From DASPTT01 sp035623275 (GTDB lineage Bacteria > Actinomycetota > Acidimicrobiia > Acidimicrobiales > UBA8190): a stretch of DNA of 64,000 bases. Below the pieces are notes generated by a model. The model saw nothing but the letters and a program-made list of their open reading frames with translations. It was not told the origin of the DNA and did no database searches. Made by a program: the position numbers and the translations under genes. The stretch covers positions 13,242 to 77,241 of the forward strand of contig DASPTT010000166.1 of the NCBI GenBank assembly GCA_035623275.1. The letters run 5' to 3'. Position 1 is the stretch's first letter. Each line of letters starts with the position of its first letter. Below are positions 8,038-17,248 of the stretch, piece after piece.

Positions 8038-8979
8038 ATGGTGGCCATGCCGGGATCGGGGCGCTTCGGCGCATTGGTGACGGCGATGGTCACGCCCTTC
8101 GACGAGCAGGGCGGGCTCGACCTGCCCGGCGCGGCCCGCCTGGCCCGCTGGCTCGCCGACAACGGGAGCGACGCCCTGGTGGTGGCCGGCACAACCGGCG
8201 AGGGACCGGTGCTCGACGACGACGAGCTCACCGCGTTGTGGTCGGTGGTGGTCGAGTCGGTCACCGTGCCCGTGATCGCCGGGACGGGGTCGGCCGACAC
8301 ACGCCACAGCATCGAGCTGACCCGCCGGGCGGCCGCCGCCGGGGTCGACGGGGTCCTCGTGGTCACCCCGTACTACAACCGGCCGTCCCAGGCCGGCCTG
8401 CACGCCCACTTCGCCGCGGTCGCCCGGGGCACCACGCTGCCGGTGCTCCTCTACGACATCCCGGTGCGCTGCGGCCGCAAGATCGCCCACGACACCATGG
8501 TCGGCCTGGCGCGCGAGGTGCCCAACATCGTCGGCGTGAAGGACGCGGCCGGCGACGTCACCGCCACCGCCCGCCTGGTCGCCGAGCTGGGTGACGGCTT
8601 CGAGGTCTATTGCGGCGACGACAATCTCACGCTCCCGATGCTGTCGGTCGGCGCCATCGGCCTTGTGAGCGTGGCCGCCCACTGGGCCGGCAACGAGATC
8701 GCCGAGATGATCGGGGCGTTCGCCAAGGGTGACGTGCAGCACGCGCAAGCCCTGAATCAGCGCCTCGTGGAGTCCTTCGCCTTCGAGTCGACCGAGGAGT
8801 ACCCCAACCCGCTGCCGGCCAAGGCCATGTGCCGCGTGCAGGGCCTGCCGGCGGGCCAGTGCCGCCTGCCCATGGGCGCGGCACCGGCCGCGCTCGAGGA
8901 GCGGGCACGCGCGGTGCTCGGTGCGCTGGGTCGCCTTCCCGACGCGTCGGGCCCGAGCGGCGGCGGCCCGGTTGGCTGA
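8038..8979 (+). CDS. dapA: 4-hydroxy-tetrahydrodipicolinate synthase
   Basis: Class I aldolase condensing pyruvate with aspartate semialdehyde, the first committed step to DAP. 313 residues from ATG 8038; a GTG at 8032 is possible, but the -10 spacing favours 8038. It has GTTGEGP (substrate loop), the YYNRPSQ segment with the catalytic Tyr, and VGVKDAAGD with the Schiff-base Lys near residue 165. The 3' end overlaps the RNase J gene by 8 bases; dapA-rnj is a common actinobacterial pair. Confidence 0.95.
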   Translation: MVAMPGSGRFGALVTAMVTPFDEQGGLDLPGAARLARWLADNGSDALVVAGTTGEGPVLDDDELTALWSVVVESVTVPVIAGTGSADTRHSIELTRRAAAAGVDGVLVVTPYYNRPSQAGLHAHFAAVARGTTLPVLLYDIPVRCGRKIAHDTMVGLAREVPNIVGVKDAAGDVTATARLVAELGDGFEVYCGDDNLTLPMLSVGAIGLVSVAAHWAGNEIAEMIGAFAKGDVQHAQALNQRLVESFAFESTEEYPNPLPAKAMCRVQGLPAGQCRLPMGAAPAALEERARAVLGALGRLPDASGPSGGGPVG

Positions 8980-10633
8980 CCCCGTCCGCGTCACCTTCCT
9001 CGGAGGCCTGGGCGAGATCGGCCGCAACTGCGCGGTCGTCGAGACCGCCGGGCGCATGGTCGTCCTCGACTGCGGGGTCATGTTCCCCGACCCCGACATG
9101 CCCGGCATCGACCTGGTCCTGCCCGACCTGGCCTACCTACGCGAGCATGCGGACGCCATCGAGGGCGTAGTGCTCACCCACGGCCACGAGGACCACACCG
9201 GCGGGCTCGCCTATCTCTTGCGGGACCTCGCCGCACCGGTGTACGGATCGGCCCTCACCCTCGGCCTGGCCCGTGTCCGCATCGCCGAGGCCGGCCTTGA
9301 GGACCGGGCCACATTCGTCGAGGTGATGGACGGCGAGCGACGGGCGGTGGGCCCGTTCGACGTCGAATTCATCCCGGTCACCCACTCGGTGCCCCACGGG
9401 TTCGCCACCGCCTTCTCCACGCCCCAGGGGGTGATCCTGCACACCGGCGACTTCAAGATCGACCTGACGCCGGTCGACGGGCGGCGCACGGACCTCGCCC
9501 GTATCGGCGCCATCTCGGCCACGCAGGGCGTGCGGCTCCTGCTGTCGGACTCGACCAACGCCGAGGAGCCCGGCTTCACCCCCTCCGAGCGGTCGGTGGG
9601 GGCGACGCTGCGACGCGTCTTCGAGACGCGCCCGGGACGGCGGATCATCGTCACCTGCTTCGCCAGCCACATCCATCGCGTGCAGCAGGTCGTGGACGCG
9701 GCCGTCGACGGTGGCCGCAAGGTGGCCACGCTCGGCCGTTCGATGGCCAAGAACCTGGAGCTGGCCCGCCGCCTGGGGATCCTGACCGTCGACGACGCGG
9801 TGCTGGTGCCCATCGAGGACGCAGACCGCTACGAGCCGGGCACCCTGTGCATCCTCTCCACCGGCTCGCAGGGCGAGCCCCTCTCCGCGCTGTCGCTGCT
9901 TGCGGCCGGGGAGAGCAAGTGGCTCCATCTCGGGCCGGGGGACGTGGTGGTGATCAGCGCGCACCCGATCCCGGGCAACGAGTGGGCGGTCGGGCGGGTC
10001 ATCGACCAGCTCCACCGTCGAGGCGCCGAGGTGATCCACACCGGCGTCGAGCCGGTGCACGTGAGCGGGCATGCCCGCCAGGGCGAGCTCCAGACGATGC
10101 TCTCGGTGGTCCGCCCCGAGTACTTCGTCCCCGTGCACGGCGAGTTCCGGCACCTGTGGAACCACGCGCGCCTGGCCGCGGCCATGGGGGTCCCCGAGGA
10201 CAACGTGCTGCTGTGCGAGGACGGCGACGGCATCGTGCTCGAGGACGGGGGCGTGCGACGGGCCGAGCCCGTGCCCGCCGGCTTCCTCTACGTCGACGGG
10301 ACCGTGGGCGACGTCGGACACGGCGTGCTGCGCGACCGGCGGGTGCTGGCCGACGAGGGCGTCGTCGTGGTGGTGGCCACCGTCGACACCCACGCCCGCG
10401 AAGTGGTCACGGCGCCCGAGATCGTCACCCGGGGGTGGGTGCACGCCCCCGAGGCCGAGGCCCTGCTCGACGAGGCCAGCGCGGTGGTGCGGGCCGCGCT
10501 GGAGGAGGCACTGGCCGACGGGGCGACGGACCACGAGAGCCTCCGGCGCCATGCCCGGCGGGCCCTTGGACGACTGGTGGGCGAGCGGACCCGCCGCCGG
10601 CCCATGATCGTGCCCGTCGTCGTGACGGTGTAG
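8972..10633 (+). CDS. rnj: Ribonuclease J
   Basis: 553-residue metallo-beta-lactamase/beta-CASP nuclease that degrades and processes mRNA and rRNA in the cytosol. The Zn motif is H70-G-H72-E-D74-H75, preceded by the typical FLGGLGEIGRNC start. STGSQGEPLSAL and HVSGHA belong to the beta-CASP and third MBL parts, and HPIPGNE is present. I chose TTG 8972, which overlaps dapA by 8 bases and begins just before the first strand. A GTG at 8921 would overlap dapA by 59 bases. Confidence 0.94.
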   Translation: MADPVRVTFLGGLGEIGRNCAVVETAGRMVVLDCGVMFPDPDMPGIDLVLPDLAYLREHADAIEGVVLTHGHEDHTGGLAYLLRDLAAPVYGSALTLGLARVRIAEAGLEDRATFVEVMDGERRAVGPFDVEFIPVTHSVPHGFATAFSTPQGVILHTGDFKIDLTPVDGRRTDLARIGAISATQGVRLLLSDSTNAEEPGFTPSERSVGATLRRVFETRPGRRIIVTCFASHIHRVQQVVDAAVDGGRKVATLGRSMAKNLELARRLGILTVDDAVLVPIEDADRYEPGTLCILSTGSQGEPLSALSLLAAGESKWLHLGPGDVVVISAHPIPGNEWAVGRVIDQLHRRGAEVIHTGVEPVHVSGHARQGELQTMLSVVRPEYFVPVHGEFRHLWNHARLAAAMGVPEDNVLLCEDGDGIVLEDGGVRRAEPVPAGFLYVDGTVGDVGHGVLRDRRVLADEGVVVVVATVDTHAREVVTAPEIVTRGWVHAPEAEALLDEASAVVRAALEEALADGATDHESLRRHARRALGRLVGERTRRRPMIVPVVVTV

Positions 10634-10730
10634 CGGCGACCCCTCGGGGGCCGCGGCGGGGCAGGTGCGCCGCGCCTTCGTCCCGGGGTCCTTTCGTGGC
10701 CGTGGGACTGCTGTTAGCGTTGTGGCCACT

Positions 10731-13424
10731 GTGGTAACCACCAAGCGCCGTCCGGTGGGCGCACGCCCCGCCGCCCGGTCGGCTGCCGGCGGCGGCCGAC
10801 GAGCCGCCGCCGGTCCGAGGACGCGCTCGAGCCCGGCGTCCACGACCCGCTCCCGGACGTCCCGGCGCACTGCGCCGGCCCGGCCGGCCCTGGTGGAGTC
10901 CGTCCTCTCGGTGCTCGCCGCCCACGCCGAGGACCTCTGGGGGATCACCTGCGTGACGCTGGGCGTGCTGGCGGGCCTCGCCCTCTACGCCGACGCGCTG
11001 GGGCCCGCCGGCCATGGCGTGCGCCACGGGCTGGGTGCCGCCTTCGGCGTCGGACGGTTCCTGCTGCCGCCCGCACTGGTGGCCGCGGGGGCCATGCTGG
11101 TCGCGGGCCGTCCGCGCCACGAGCCGGCCCGGGCCGTCCTCGGCCTGGTGCTGGCGCTCGTGGCCGTGGCCGGGTTGGCCGACCTGGCCGGCGGCGACCC
11201 TCGTCTCGGCGCCTCGGTGGCCGCGCTCTCCGGAGCGGGCGGCTGGCTCGGCGCCGCCGTGGGCGGCCCCCTGCGGGCCGGGTTGGCCGGCTTCGGGGCC
11301 GCCGTCCTGCTCGTGGCCCTCTTCGCGCTGGCGGCGGTCCTGTTCACCGGCATCACGCTGCGGGCGGTCGCCGGGGGCGTGGCCGGCGCGGCCCGGCGCG
11401 CCTGGGACCTGACCGAGCGGGCACGGGCGGCGAGGACCGAGGCGCTGTCGCGCCTGCTCGACGAGCGCGCGGCCGTGGCGGCCGAGGATGCGGGCGGCGA
11501 CCTGCCGGTCGAGTTCGCGCCGGCCGGGGAGCCCGGGCCGGCGGGCCGGCCCGAGCAGCACGTGGCGGTGGTCGACACGGCCGGCGGGGGCCACCGCGAA
11601 CCGGACGCGGACGGGGAGCCCGAGGCTGCGGCGGGGGACGACGGGACGGGCACCGAGGCCTGCGCGCCGCTCCAGCCGCCCCGCCCGCCGAAGGGACCGG
11701 TGGCCCAGCTGGCACTGGACCTCGGCCTCGGCTCGGGGGAATGGCGGCTCCCGCCGTCGCACCTCCTGGCGCGCTCGAAGCCGCAGCAGCTCGACCGCGG
11801 CGAGCTCAGCGCCGCGGGGGACGCCCTGGTGGCGGCCCTCGCCGCGCACGGGGTCGAGACCCGCCTGGTGGGACGGACGGTGGGTCCCACGGTGACCCGT
11901 TTCGAGCTGGAGCTGGGGCCGGGCGTGAAGGTGGCCCGCGTCACCAGCCTGGCCAAGGACATCGCCTACGCCATGGCGTCGCCCGACGTGCGGATCCTGG
12001 CACCCATACCGGGGAAGTCGGCCATCGGGGTCGAGGTCCCCAACCGCCGGCGCCAGCTCGTCACGCTCGGCGACGTGCTCGCCTCCGACGAGGCACGGAG
12101 TGCGGTGCATCCGCTCGAGGTGGCCCTCGGACGCGACATCGCCGGCCGCGCCGTGATGGCGAACCTGGCCGACATGCCCCACATCCTCATCTCGGGGGCG
12201 ACCGGCGCCGGCAAGTCGTCGTGCATCAACTCGTTGATCAGCTCCATCCTCATGCGGGCCACGCCGGAGGAGGTCCGCCTGATCCTCGTGGACCCCAAGC
12301 GCGTCGAGCTCGGCCAGTACAACGGGCTGCCGCACCTGCTCACGCAGGTCGTCGTCGACCCCAAGAAGGCCGCCAACGCGCTGGCCTGGGCGGTGACGGA
12401 GATGGAGCGCCGCTACGACCTGCTGGCCGAGGCCGGCATGCGCGACATCACCGGGTACAACGAGGCGGTGGCCTCGGGCGCCTTCGCCCCCGTGCCCGAG
12501 GGTCGCGACGGGTCGGACGGGGCCGAGGCTCACGAAGGGGCCGACGCCGACGACCTCGACGCCGATGACCTCGACGCCGACGACGCGTACGACACCCGCG
12601 ACGACGTGGTGGCGGGACCCGACGGCGACGCCGACGCGGCCGACGGGCCCGGTTCCGGCGACGACGCACGAGAGGCGGCCGACGGGGCGGCCCGTCGGGC
12701 GGCCGAGCGGGTCGCGCAGTCGCGCGCCGCGCTGTCCCCTGCGGTGCTGCGCGAGCCCTTGCCCTTCGTCCTCGTGGTGGTGGACGAGCTCAACGACCTC
12801 ATGATGGTGGCCGCCCGCGACGTGGAGGAGTCCGTGTGCCGGATCGCGCAGATGGCCAGGGCGGTGGGGATCCATCTGGTGCTCGCCACCCAGCGGCCGT
12901 CGGTGGACGTCATCACCGGCGTGATCAAGGCCAACGTCCCGTCGCGCCTCGCCTTTTCGGTGTCCTCGCTGGCCGACAGCCGGGTCATCCTCGACCAGCC
13001 CGGGGCCGAGCGGCTCGTCGGCAAGGGCGACATGCTCCTGCTGACGGCGTCGTCGTCGGTGCCCCGGCGCATCCAGGGCCCGTGGGTGTCCGAGGCCGAG
13101 GTGCGGGGCGTGGTCGCCCACTGGCGACGCCAGCGCCAGGCCAGCTACGTCGAGGGGATCGCTGGTGCCGACGGGCCGCCCTCGGGCCCCGGTGCCGCCG
13201 ACGACGATGACGACGAGCTGCTCGGGGCGGCGATGGAGCTCGTGGTGCGCTCCCAGCTAGGGTCCACGTCGATGTTGCAACGAAAGCTTCGCGTCGGCTT
13301 CTCGCGTGCGGGCCGCCTCATGGACCTCCTGGAGCGGCGCGGCGTCGTCGGCCCGTCGGAGGGCTCCAAGGCCCGCGCCGTGCTCATGACCCCCGAGGAG
13401 CTCGACCAGCGCGTCGGCGGGTAG
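10731..13424 (+). CDS. ftsK: DNA translocase FtsK/SpoIIIE
   Basis: About 897 residues. A basic N-terminus is followed by four predicted membrane segments (about 50-215) anchoring it at the septum, a short Pro/Gly/acidic linker, then the DNA-pumping ATPase. Walker A is GATGAGKSS (about 487-495) and Walker B is VLVVVDELNDL (about 678-688). The C-terminal winged helix that reads polar DNA motifs is present. Two oddities: an acidic, repetitive insert of roughly 90 residues (about 581-676, DADDLDADDL) between GYNEAV and Walker B, and Asn in DELND where DELAD is usual. The start is uncertain (GTG 10731 or 10722). A TAGCGT box at 10715-10720 may be its -10. Confidence 0.93.
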   Translation: MVTTKRRPVGARPAARSAAGGGRRAAAGPRTRSSPASTTRSRTSRRTAPARPALVESVLSVLAAHAEDLWGITCVTLGVLAGLALYADALGPAGHGVRHGLGAAFGVGRFLLPPALVAAGAMLVAGRPRHEPARAVLGLVLALVAVAGLADLAGGDPRLGASVAALSGAGGWLGAAVGGPLRAGLAGFGAAVLLVALFALAAVLFTGITLRAVAGGVAGAARRAWDLTERARAARTEALSRLLDERAAVAAEDAGGDLPVEFAPAGEPGPAGRPEQHVAVVDTAGGGHREPDADGEPEAAAGDDGTGTEACAPLQPPRPPKGPVAQLALDLGLGSGEWRLPPSHLLARSKPQQLDRGELSAAGDALVAALAAHGVETRLVGRTVGPTVTRFELELGPGVKVARVTSLAKDIAYAMASPDVRILAPIPGKSAIGVEVPNRRRQLVTLGDVLASDEARSAVHPLEVALGRDIAGRAVMANLADMPHILISGATGAGKSSCINSLISSILMRATPEEVRLILVDPKRVELGQYNGLPHLLTQVVVDPKKAANALAWAVTEMERRYDLLAEAGMRDITGYNEAVASGAFAPVPEGRDGSDGAEAHEGADADDLDADDLDADDAYDTRDDVVAGPDGDADAADGPGSGDDAREAADGAARRAAERVAQSRAALSPAVLREPLPFVLVVVDELNDLMMVAARDVEESVCRIAQMARAVGIHLVLATQRPSVDVITGVIKANVPSRLAFSVSSLADSRVILDQPGAERLVGKGDMLLLTASSSVPRRIQGPWVSEAEVRGVVAHWRRQRQASYVEGIAGADGPPSGPGAADDDDDELLGAAMELVVRSQLGSTSMLQRKLRVGFSRAGRLMDLLERRGVVGPSEGSKARAVLMTPEELDQRVGG

Positions 13425-13430
13425 CCGGCG

Positions 13431-14780
13431 GTGGCTCGCCTACCGAGCCCCGGCACCGACAGCGACGAGGCGGCTGCCGGGGGGTCGACGCAGGACGACG
13501 ACGCCGTCGTCGCCGGGAACGGGCGCCGTCGCGGCCGGCACGCGGCGCCGGCTCACGGGCCGCGGCATGCCGCGCCGTCGCGCCTGCGCCGGTTGCGGCC
13601 CGCGCACCCGTGGCGCTGGGGGATGCTCGTGGTGCTGCTCGCGCTCGTCGCACTGGTCGTCGTCCAGGTCACCCGACCGCTGCCGGCGCCGGCGCTGGTG
13701 CCCAGCCTGGCGTCGGACCCGCAGGTCTCCGGTGCGCCCGTGCCCGTGCCCTGGCCGAGCGCGGGCCAGGGCGCCTACACGGTGCCGTCGCTCGGCCTGG
13801 TGGCGCAGTCGGGCCCCGAGCAGCCCGTGCCCGTGGCCAGCGTGACCAAGATGATGACCGCATACCTCGTGCTCCAGGCGCACCCGCTGGGGCCCGGCGA
13901 CAGCGGCCCGTCGGTCACGCTGACGGCCGCCGACGAGGCGGAGAGCGACGCCGACCAGGCGGCCGGGAACACGGAGGTCCCGGTGAAGGCGGGGGAGACC
14001 CTCACCGAGCGGCAGCTGCTCGACGGGTTGCTCGTCCCGTCCGCGGACAACCTCGCGGACGTGCTCGCGGCGTGGGTGGCCGGCTCCCCGGCCGCCTTCG
14101 TCGGCAAGATGAACGCCACCGCCGCGGCGCTGGGCATGGGGTCGACCCACTACGCCGACGCATCGGGGCTCGACAGGGGTTCGGTCTCGACCGCCGCCGA
14201 CTCGCTGCGACTTGCGGCGGCGGACATGCAGAACCCCACCTTCGCTGCGATCGTGGACCAGCCGAGCGTGACGCTCCCCATCGCCGGGACGCTGCGCAAT
14301 TTCGTCACCGCGGTGGGCACCGACGGGGTGGTCGGCGTGAAGTCCGGCTTCACCGACGCGGCCGGCGGCTGTCTGGTGCTGGCCGCGGACCGGGTGGTGG
14401 GCGGGCGGACCCTGCGCGTCCTGGTGGCCGTCACCGGCCAGACGGGCGCCGGTCCCCTCCAGGCGGCCGACGGCGCAGCGCTGGCCGTCCTCGACAGCGT
14501 GAGCCGGGCGCTGGTGGCCGAGCGCCTGGCCGCCCCCGGGTCGGTCGTCGGCCGGGTGCGGGCGCCCTGGGGCGCCTCGGCCCCCCTCTTGCCGAGCGAC
14601 GGCATCGTCGTGCTCGGCCGGCGGGGGGACGCGCTGACCGTGGCCCTCGTGCCGCGGCGGGGGCAGGGCACGTCGGCCCGCCTGGTCGTCGTCGACGGCG
14701 GCGAGACCGTGGTCGTGGGCGTCCATCGCGCCGCGCCGCTGGCCGGTCCCTCGCTGTGGTGGCGCCTCGTCCACGGGTGA
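13431..14780 (+). CDS. D-alanyl-D-alanine carboxypeptidase (S11 family)
   Basis: 449 residues, predicted to trim pentapeptide side chains of peptidoglycan. A basic cytosolic N-terminus leads to one membrane segment (about 64-80), and the catalytic domain is outside. The SxxK motif is S137-V-T-K140 and the KTG equivalent is KSG near residue 304. The second motif reads SADN (204-207), where SxN is normal, so Asn is shifted by one. The GTG start is 6 bases after ftsK. The last codons and stop (RLVHG*) are duplicated as 18-base tandem repeats running past the gene. Confidence 0.88.
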   Translation: MARLPSPGTDSDEAAAGGSTQDDDAVVAGNGRRRGRHAAPAHGPRHAAPSRLRRLRPAHPWRWGMLVVLLALVALVVVQVTRPLPAPALVPSLASDPQVSGAPVPVPWPSAGQGAYTVPSLGLVAQSGPEQPVPVASVTKMMTAYLVLQAHPLGPGDSGPSVTLTAADEAESDADQAAGNTEVPVKAGETLTERQLLDGLLVPSADNLADVLAAWVAGSPAAFVGKMNATAAALGMGSTHYADASGLDRGSVSTAADSLRLAAADMQNPTFAAIVDQPSVTLPIAGTLRNFVTAVGTDGVVGVKSGFTDAAGGCLVLAADRVVGGRTLRVLVAVTGQTGAGPLQAADGAALAVLDSVSRALVAERLAAPGSVVGRVRAPWGASAPLLPSDGIVVLGRRGDALTVALVPRRGQGTSARLVVVDGGETVVVGVHRAAPLAGPSLWWRLVHG

Positions 14781-14834
14781 CGCCTCGTCCACGGGTGACG
14801 CCCCGTCCACGGGAGACGCCCCGTCCACTCGTCC
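14763..14834 (+). repeat. 18-base tandem repeat spanning the carboxypeptidase stop codon
   Basis: Copies at 14763-14780 and 14781-14798 are identical (CGCCTCGTCCACGGGTGA). 14799-14816 differs at two bases, and 14817-14834 keeps only the first 12. Copy 1 is the end of the gene including TGA, and the period keeps the frame. The rest of the gap to thrB shows nothing but the thrB promoter. Confidence 0.95.
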
Positions 14835-14872
14835 ACCGGTGAGCGGTCCCGGCGCAGCCCAGGTCACGGCGG

Positions 14873-14878
14873 TACCCT
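14873..14878 (+). promoter_or_regulatory. -10 box TACCCT of thrB (leaderless)
   Basis: TACCCT, six bases, GTG at 14885. Confidence 0.6.
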
Positions 14879-14884
14879 GACGCG

Positions 14885-15799
14885 GTGCGAGCTCGAGCGC
14901 CTGCGTCGTCCGCCAACCTCGGTCCCGGCTTCGACGTCCTGGCCCTGGCCCTGAACCTGGGGGTCGAGGTCGAGGTGGAGCCTGCAGCGCGCCTAACCGT
15001 GCGTTGCGAGGGCGAGGGGGCGGAGCTGGCCGACGACGCCAGTCACCTGGCCGCCCGCGTGGCCATCGACGTCACCGGTCACGACCGCCTGGCGATCACG
15101 GTGCGCTCGCAGATCCCGGTGGCACGGGGGCTGGGGTCCTCCGCCGCGCTAGCGGCCGCGGCCGCGGCCGCCGCCGGCTCGCGCGACCCGTTGGGCGTCG
15201 CTGCGCGCATCGACGGCCATCCGGAGAACGCCGCCGCATCGGTGGTGGGCGGGCTGGTGGGCGCCACCATGGTCAAGGGCACGGTGCGCGCCGTGCGCCT
15301 GCCGCTGGATCCCGGCCTGGTGTTCGTGGTGATGGTGCCGGACCGACCGCTGGCCACTGCCAAGGCCCGCCAGGCGCTGCCCCAGCAGGTGGCGCGCGCC
15401 GACGCCACGTTCAATCTCGGGCGCATGACGCTGCTGCTGGCGGGGCTGGCCGACCGCGACCTGCTCACGCGTGAGGCGGCCGAGGACCGGCTGCACCAGG
15501 ACTACCGCAGCCCGATGTTCCCCGAAGCCCCACAGCTGCTGGCGCGGCTCCTCGACGCCGGTGCCCTCGCCGCCTGCTGGTCCGGCGCCGGGCCGTCGCT
15601 GCTCGGCATCTGCGACGGCGCGGACGGCGAGCGCGTGCGCGACCGGGCGGAGCACGCGTTGGCGGACGTCGGGGTGCCGGGGCGCGCCCTGGTCCTGTTG
15701 CCCGATCTCGAGGGTCTCGTCGTCGACGGAGCACCCGGCATGGGCGGCGCCTCCGCCCGGGGGTCGACCGGCCCCTTCGACCTTCTGGCCGGGAACTGA
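14885..15799 (+). CDS. thrB: Homoserine kinase (GHMP family)
   Basis: 304 residues; phosphorylates homoserine in threonine synthesis. ASSANLGPGFD (7-17) and the ATP loop PVARGLGSSAA (78-88) are the homoserine-kinase forms of GHMP motifs 1 and 2, and a third motif (CWSGAGPSLLG) lies near residue 235. Other thr genes are not adjacent in this window. It has its own promoter, and miaB downstream has another, so it may be transcribed alone. Confidence 0.92.
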   Translation: MRARAPASSANLGPGFDVLALALNLGVEVEVEPAARLTVRCEGEGAELADDASHLAARVAIDVTGHDRLAITVRSQIPVARGLGSSAALAAAAAAAAGSRDPLGVAARIDGHPENAAASVVGGLVGATMVKGTVRAVRLPLDPGLVFVVMVPDRPLATAKARQALPQQVARADATFNLGRMTLLLAGLADRDLLTREAAEDRLHQDYRSPMFPEAPQLLARLLDAGALAACWSGAGPSLLGICDGADGERVRDRAEHALADVGVPGRALVLLPDLEGLVVDGAPGMGGASARGSTGPFDLLAGN

Positions 15800-15838
15800 A
15801 CCCGCGGCGGGGCGGCCGGTGGGACCAGGGACCCACCC

Positions 15839-15844
15839 TAGAAT
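15839..15844 (+). promoter_or_regulatory. -10 box TAGAAT of miaB (leaderless)
   Basis: TAGAAT, seven bases, ATG at 15852. Confidence 0.6.
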
Positions 15845-15851
15845 CAACGGG

Positions 15852-17246
15852 ATGGCGCCGAGGAAGTTCCACATCCGCACGTTCGGGTGCCAGATGAACG
15901 AGCACGACTCCGAGCGCCTGGCCGGCCTGCTGGTGGCCGACGGCCTTGAGCCCACCGACGACGTCGAGCAGGCGGACGTGGTGGTCCTCAACACGTGCTG
16001 CATCCGGGAGAATGCCGACAACCGGCTCTACGGCCATCTGGGACAGCTCAAGGCCCTGGCCGAGCGCCGGCCGGGGATGCAGATCGCCGTCGGCGGCTGC
16101 CTCGCCCAGAAGGACGGCGCGCTGGTGCGCCGGCGCGCCGGGCACGTCGACGTCGTCTTCGGCACCCACAACCTGGCGAACGCGCCGGCGCTGCTGCGTC
16201 GGGCGGCGTCGGCCGGGCCCGTCGTCGAGATCCTCGACGGTCCGGCGGCCACCGGGGGTTCCGAGGACCTGGCCCTGGGGGCGGTGCGCGAGCTGGCCCA
16301 CGCCGCCTGGGTCACCATCCAGACCGGCTGCGACAATTCGTGCGCCTTCTGCATCGTCCCGCGCGTACGCGGCCCCGAGGTCAGCCGTCCCCTCGACGAG
16401 GTCGTGCGCGAAGTGGCCACGCTGGCGGCCCGGGGCACGACCGAGGTCACCCTGCTCGGCCAGAACGTCAACTCCTACGGGCGCGACCTGACGCGACGAC
16501 GGCCGTTGTTCGCGGACCTGCTGCGCGCCGTCGGGTCGGTGGAGGGGATCCGGCGCGTCCGCTACACGAGCCCCCATCCGAAGGACCTGCGGCCCGACAC
16601 GGTGGCGGCCATGGCCGAGACGCCGCCCGTCTGCGAGCACCTCCATCTCCCCCTGCAGTCCGGGAGTGACCGGGTGCTCGCCGCCATGCGGCGGGGATAC
16701 CGGGCCGAGCGCTACCTCGAACGTCTGGCCATGGCGCGGGCCGGCATCGACGACCTGGCTGTCACCACCGACGTCATCGTGGGCTTCCCGGGTGAGTCGG
16801 ACGAGGACTTCGAGCGCACGCTCGAGGTGGTGGCGGCGGCGGAGTTCGACAGCGCCTACACGTTCGTCTTCTCGCCGCGACCGGGGACGCGCGCGGCCGC
16901 CATGGAGGACCGCTTCGTCCCCGACGACGTCGTGGCCGAGCGCTTCGAGCGCCTGCGCGTGGTGGTCGAGCGCAGCGCGCTCGCCAAGCACGAGGCCCGC
17001 GTGGGCCGGGTGGAGGAGGTCGTGGTCGACGGGCCGAGCAAGCGCGACGAGGCGGTCACCAGCGGGCGGACCCGGCAGAACAAGCTCGTCCACTTCGCCA
17101 CGCCCGACGACGCGCCCGTCGTTCCCGGCTCGTACGCCACGGTGCGGGTCGCGGGTGCCGCGCCGCACTTCTTGCGCGGCGAGCTGCTCGAGGTGACGGC
17201 CCCGGCGCGCCGTCGCCGGATCCCGCTCGTGGTCGGCGCCGGCTGA
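15852..17246 (+). CDS. miaB: tRNA-2-methylthio-N6-dimethylallyladenosine synthase
   Basis: 464-residue methylthiotransferase that adds the 2-methylthio group to i6A37 of tRNA, using two 4Fe-4S clusters. Cys13, Cys49 and Cys83 (FGCQMN, NTC, GGC) hold the auxiliary cluster. The radical-SAM motif is C160-D-N-S-C164-A-F-C167. A TRAM domain ends the protein. miaA, which makes its i6A substrate, starts 2 bases after the stop. MiaB is favoured over YgfZ/RimO-type relatives by the Cys spacing and by the miaA neighbour. Confidence 0.95.
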   Translation: MAPRKFHIRTFGCQMNEHDSERLAGLLVADGLEPTDDVEQADVVVLNTCCIRENADNRLYGHLGQLKALAERRPGMQIAVGGCLAQKDGALVRRRAGHVDVVFGTHNLANAPALLRRAASAGPVVEILDGPAATGGSEDLALGAVRELAHAAWVTIQTGCDNSCAFCIVPRVRGPEVSRPLDEVVREVATLAARGTTEVTLLGQNVNSYGRDLTRRRPLFADLLRAVGSVEGIRRVRYTSPHPKDLRPDTVAAMAETPPVCEHLHLPLQSGSDRVLAAMRRGYRAERYLERLAMARAGIDDLAVTTDVIVGFPGESDEDFERTLEVVAAAEFDSAYTFVFSPRPGTRAAAMEDRFVPDDVVAERFERLRVVVERSALAKHEARVGRVEEVVVDGPSKRDEAVTSGRTRQNKLVHFATPDDAPVVPGSYATVRVAGAAPHFLRGELLEVTAPARRRRIPLVVGAG

Positions 17247-17248
17247 CC

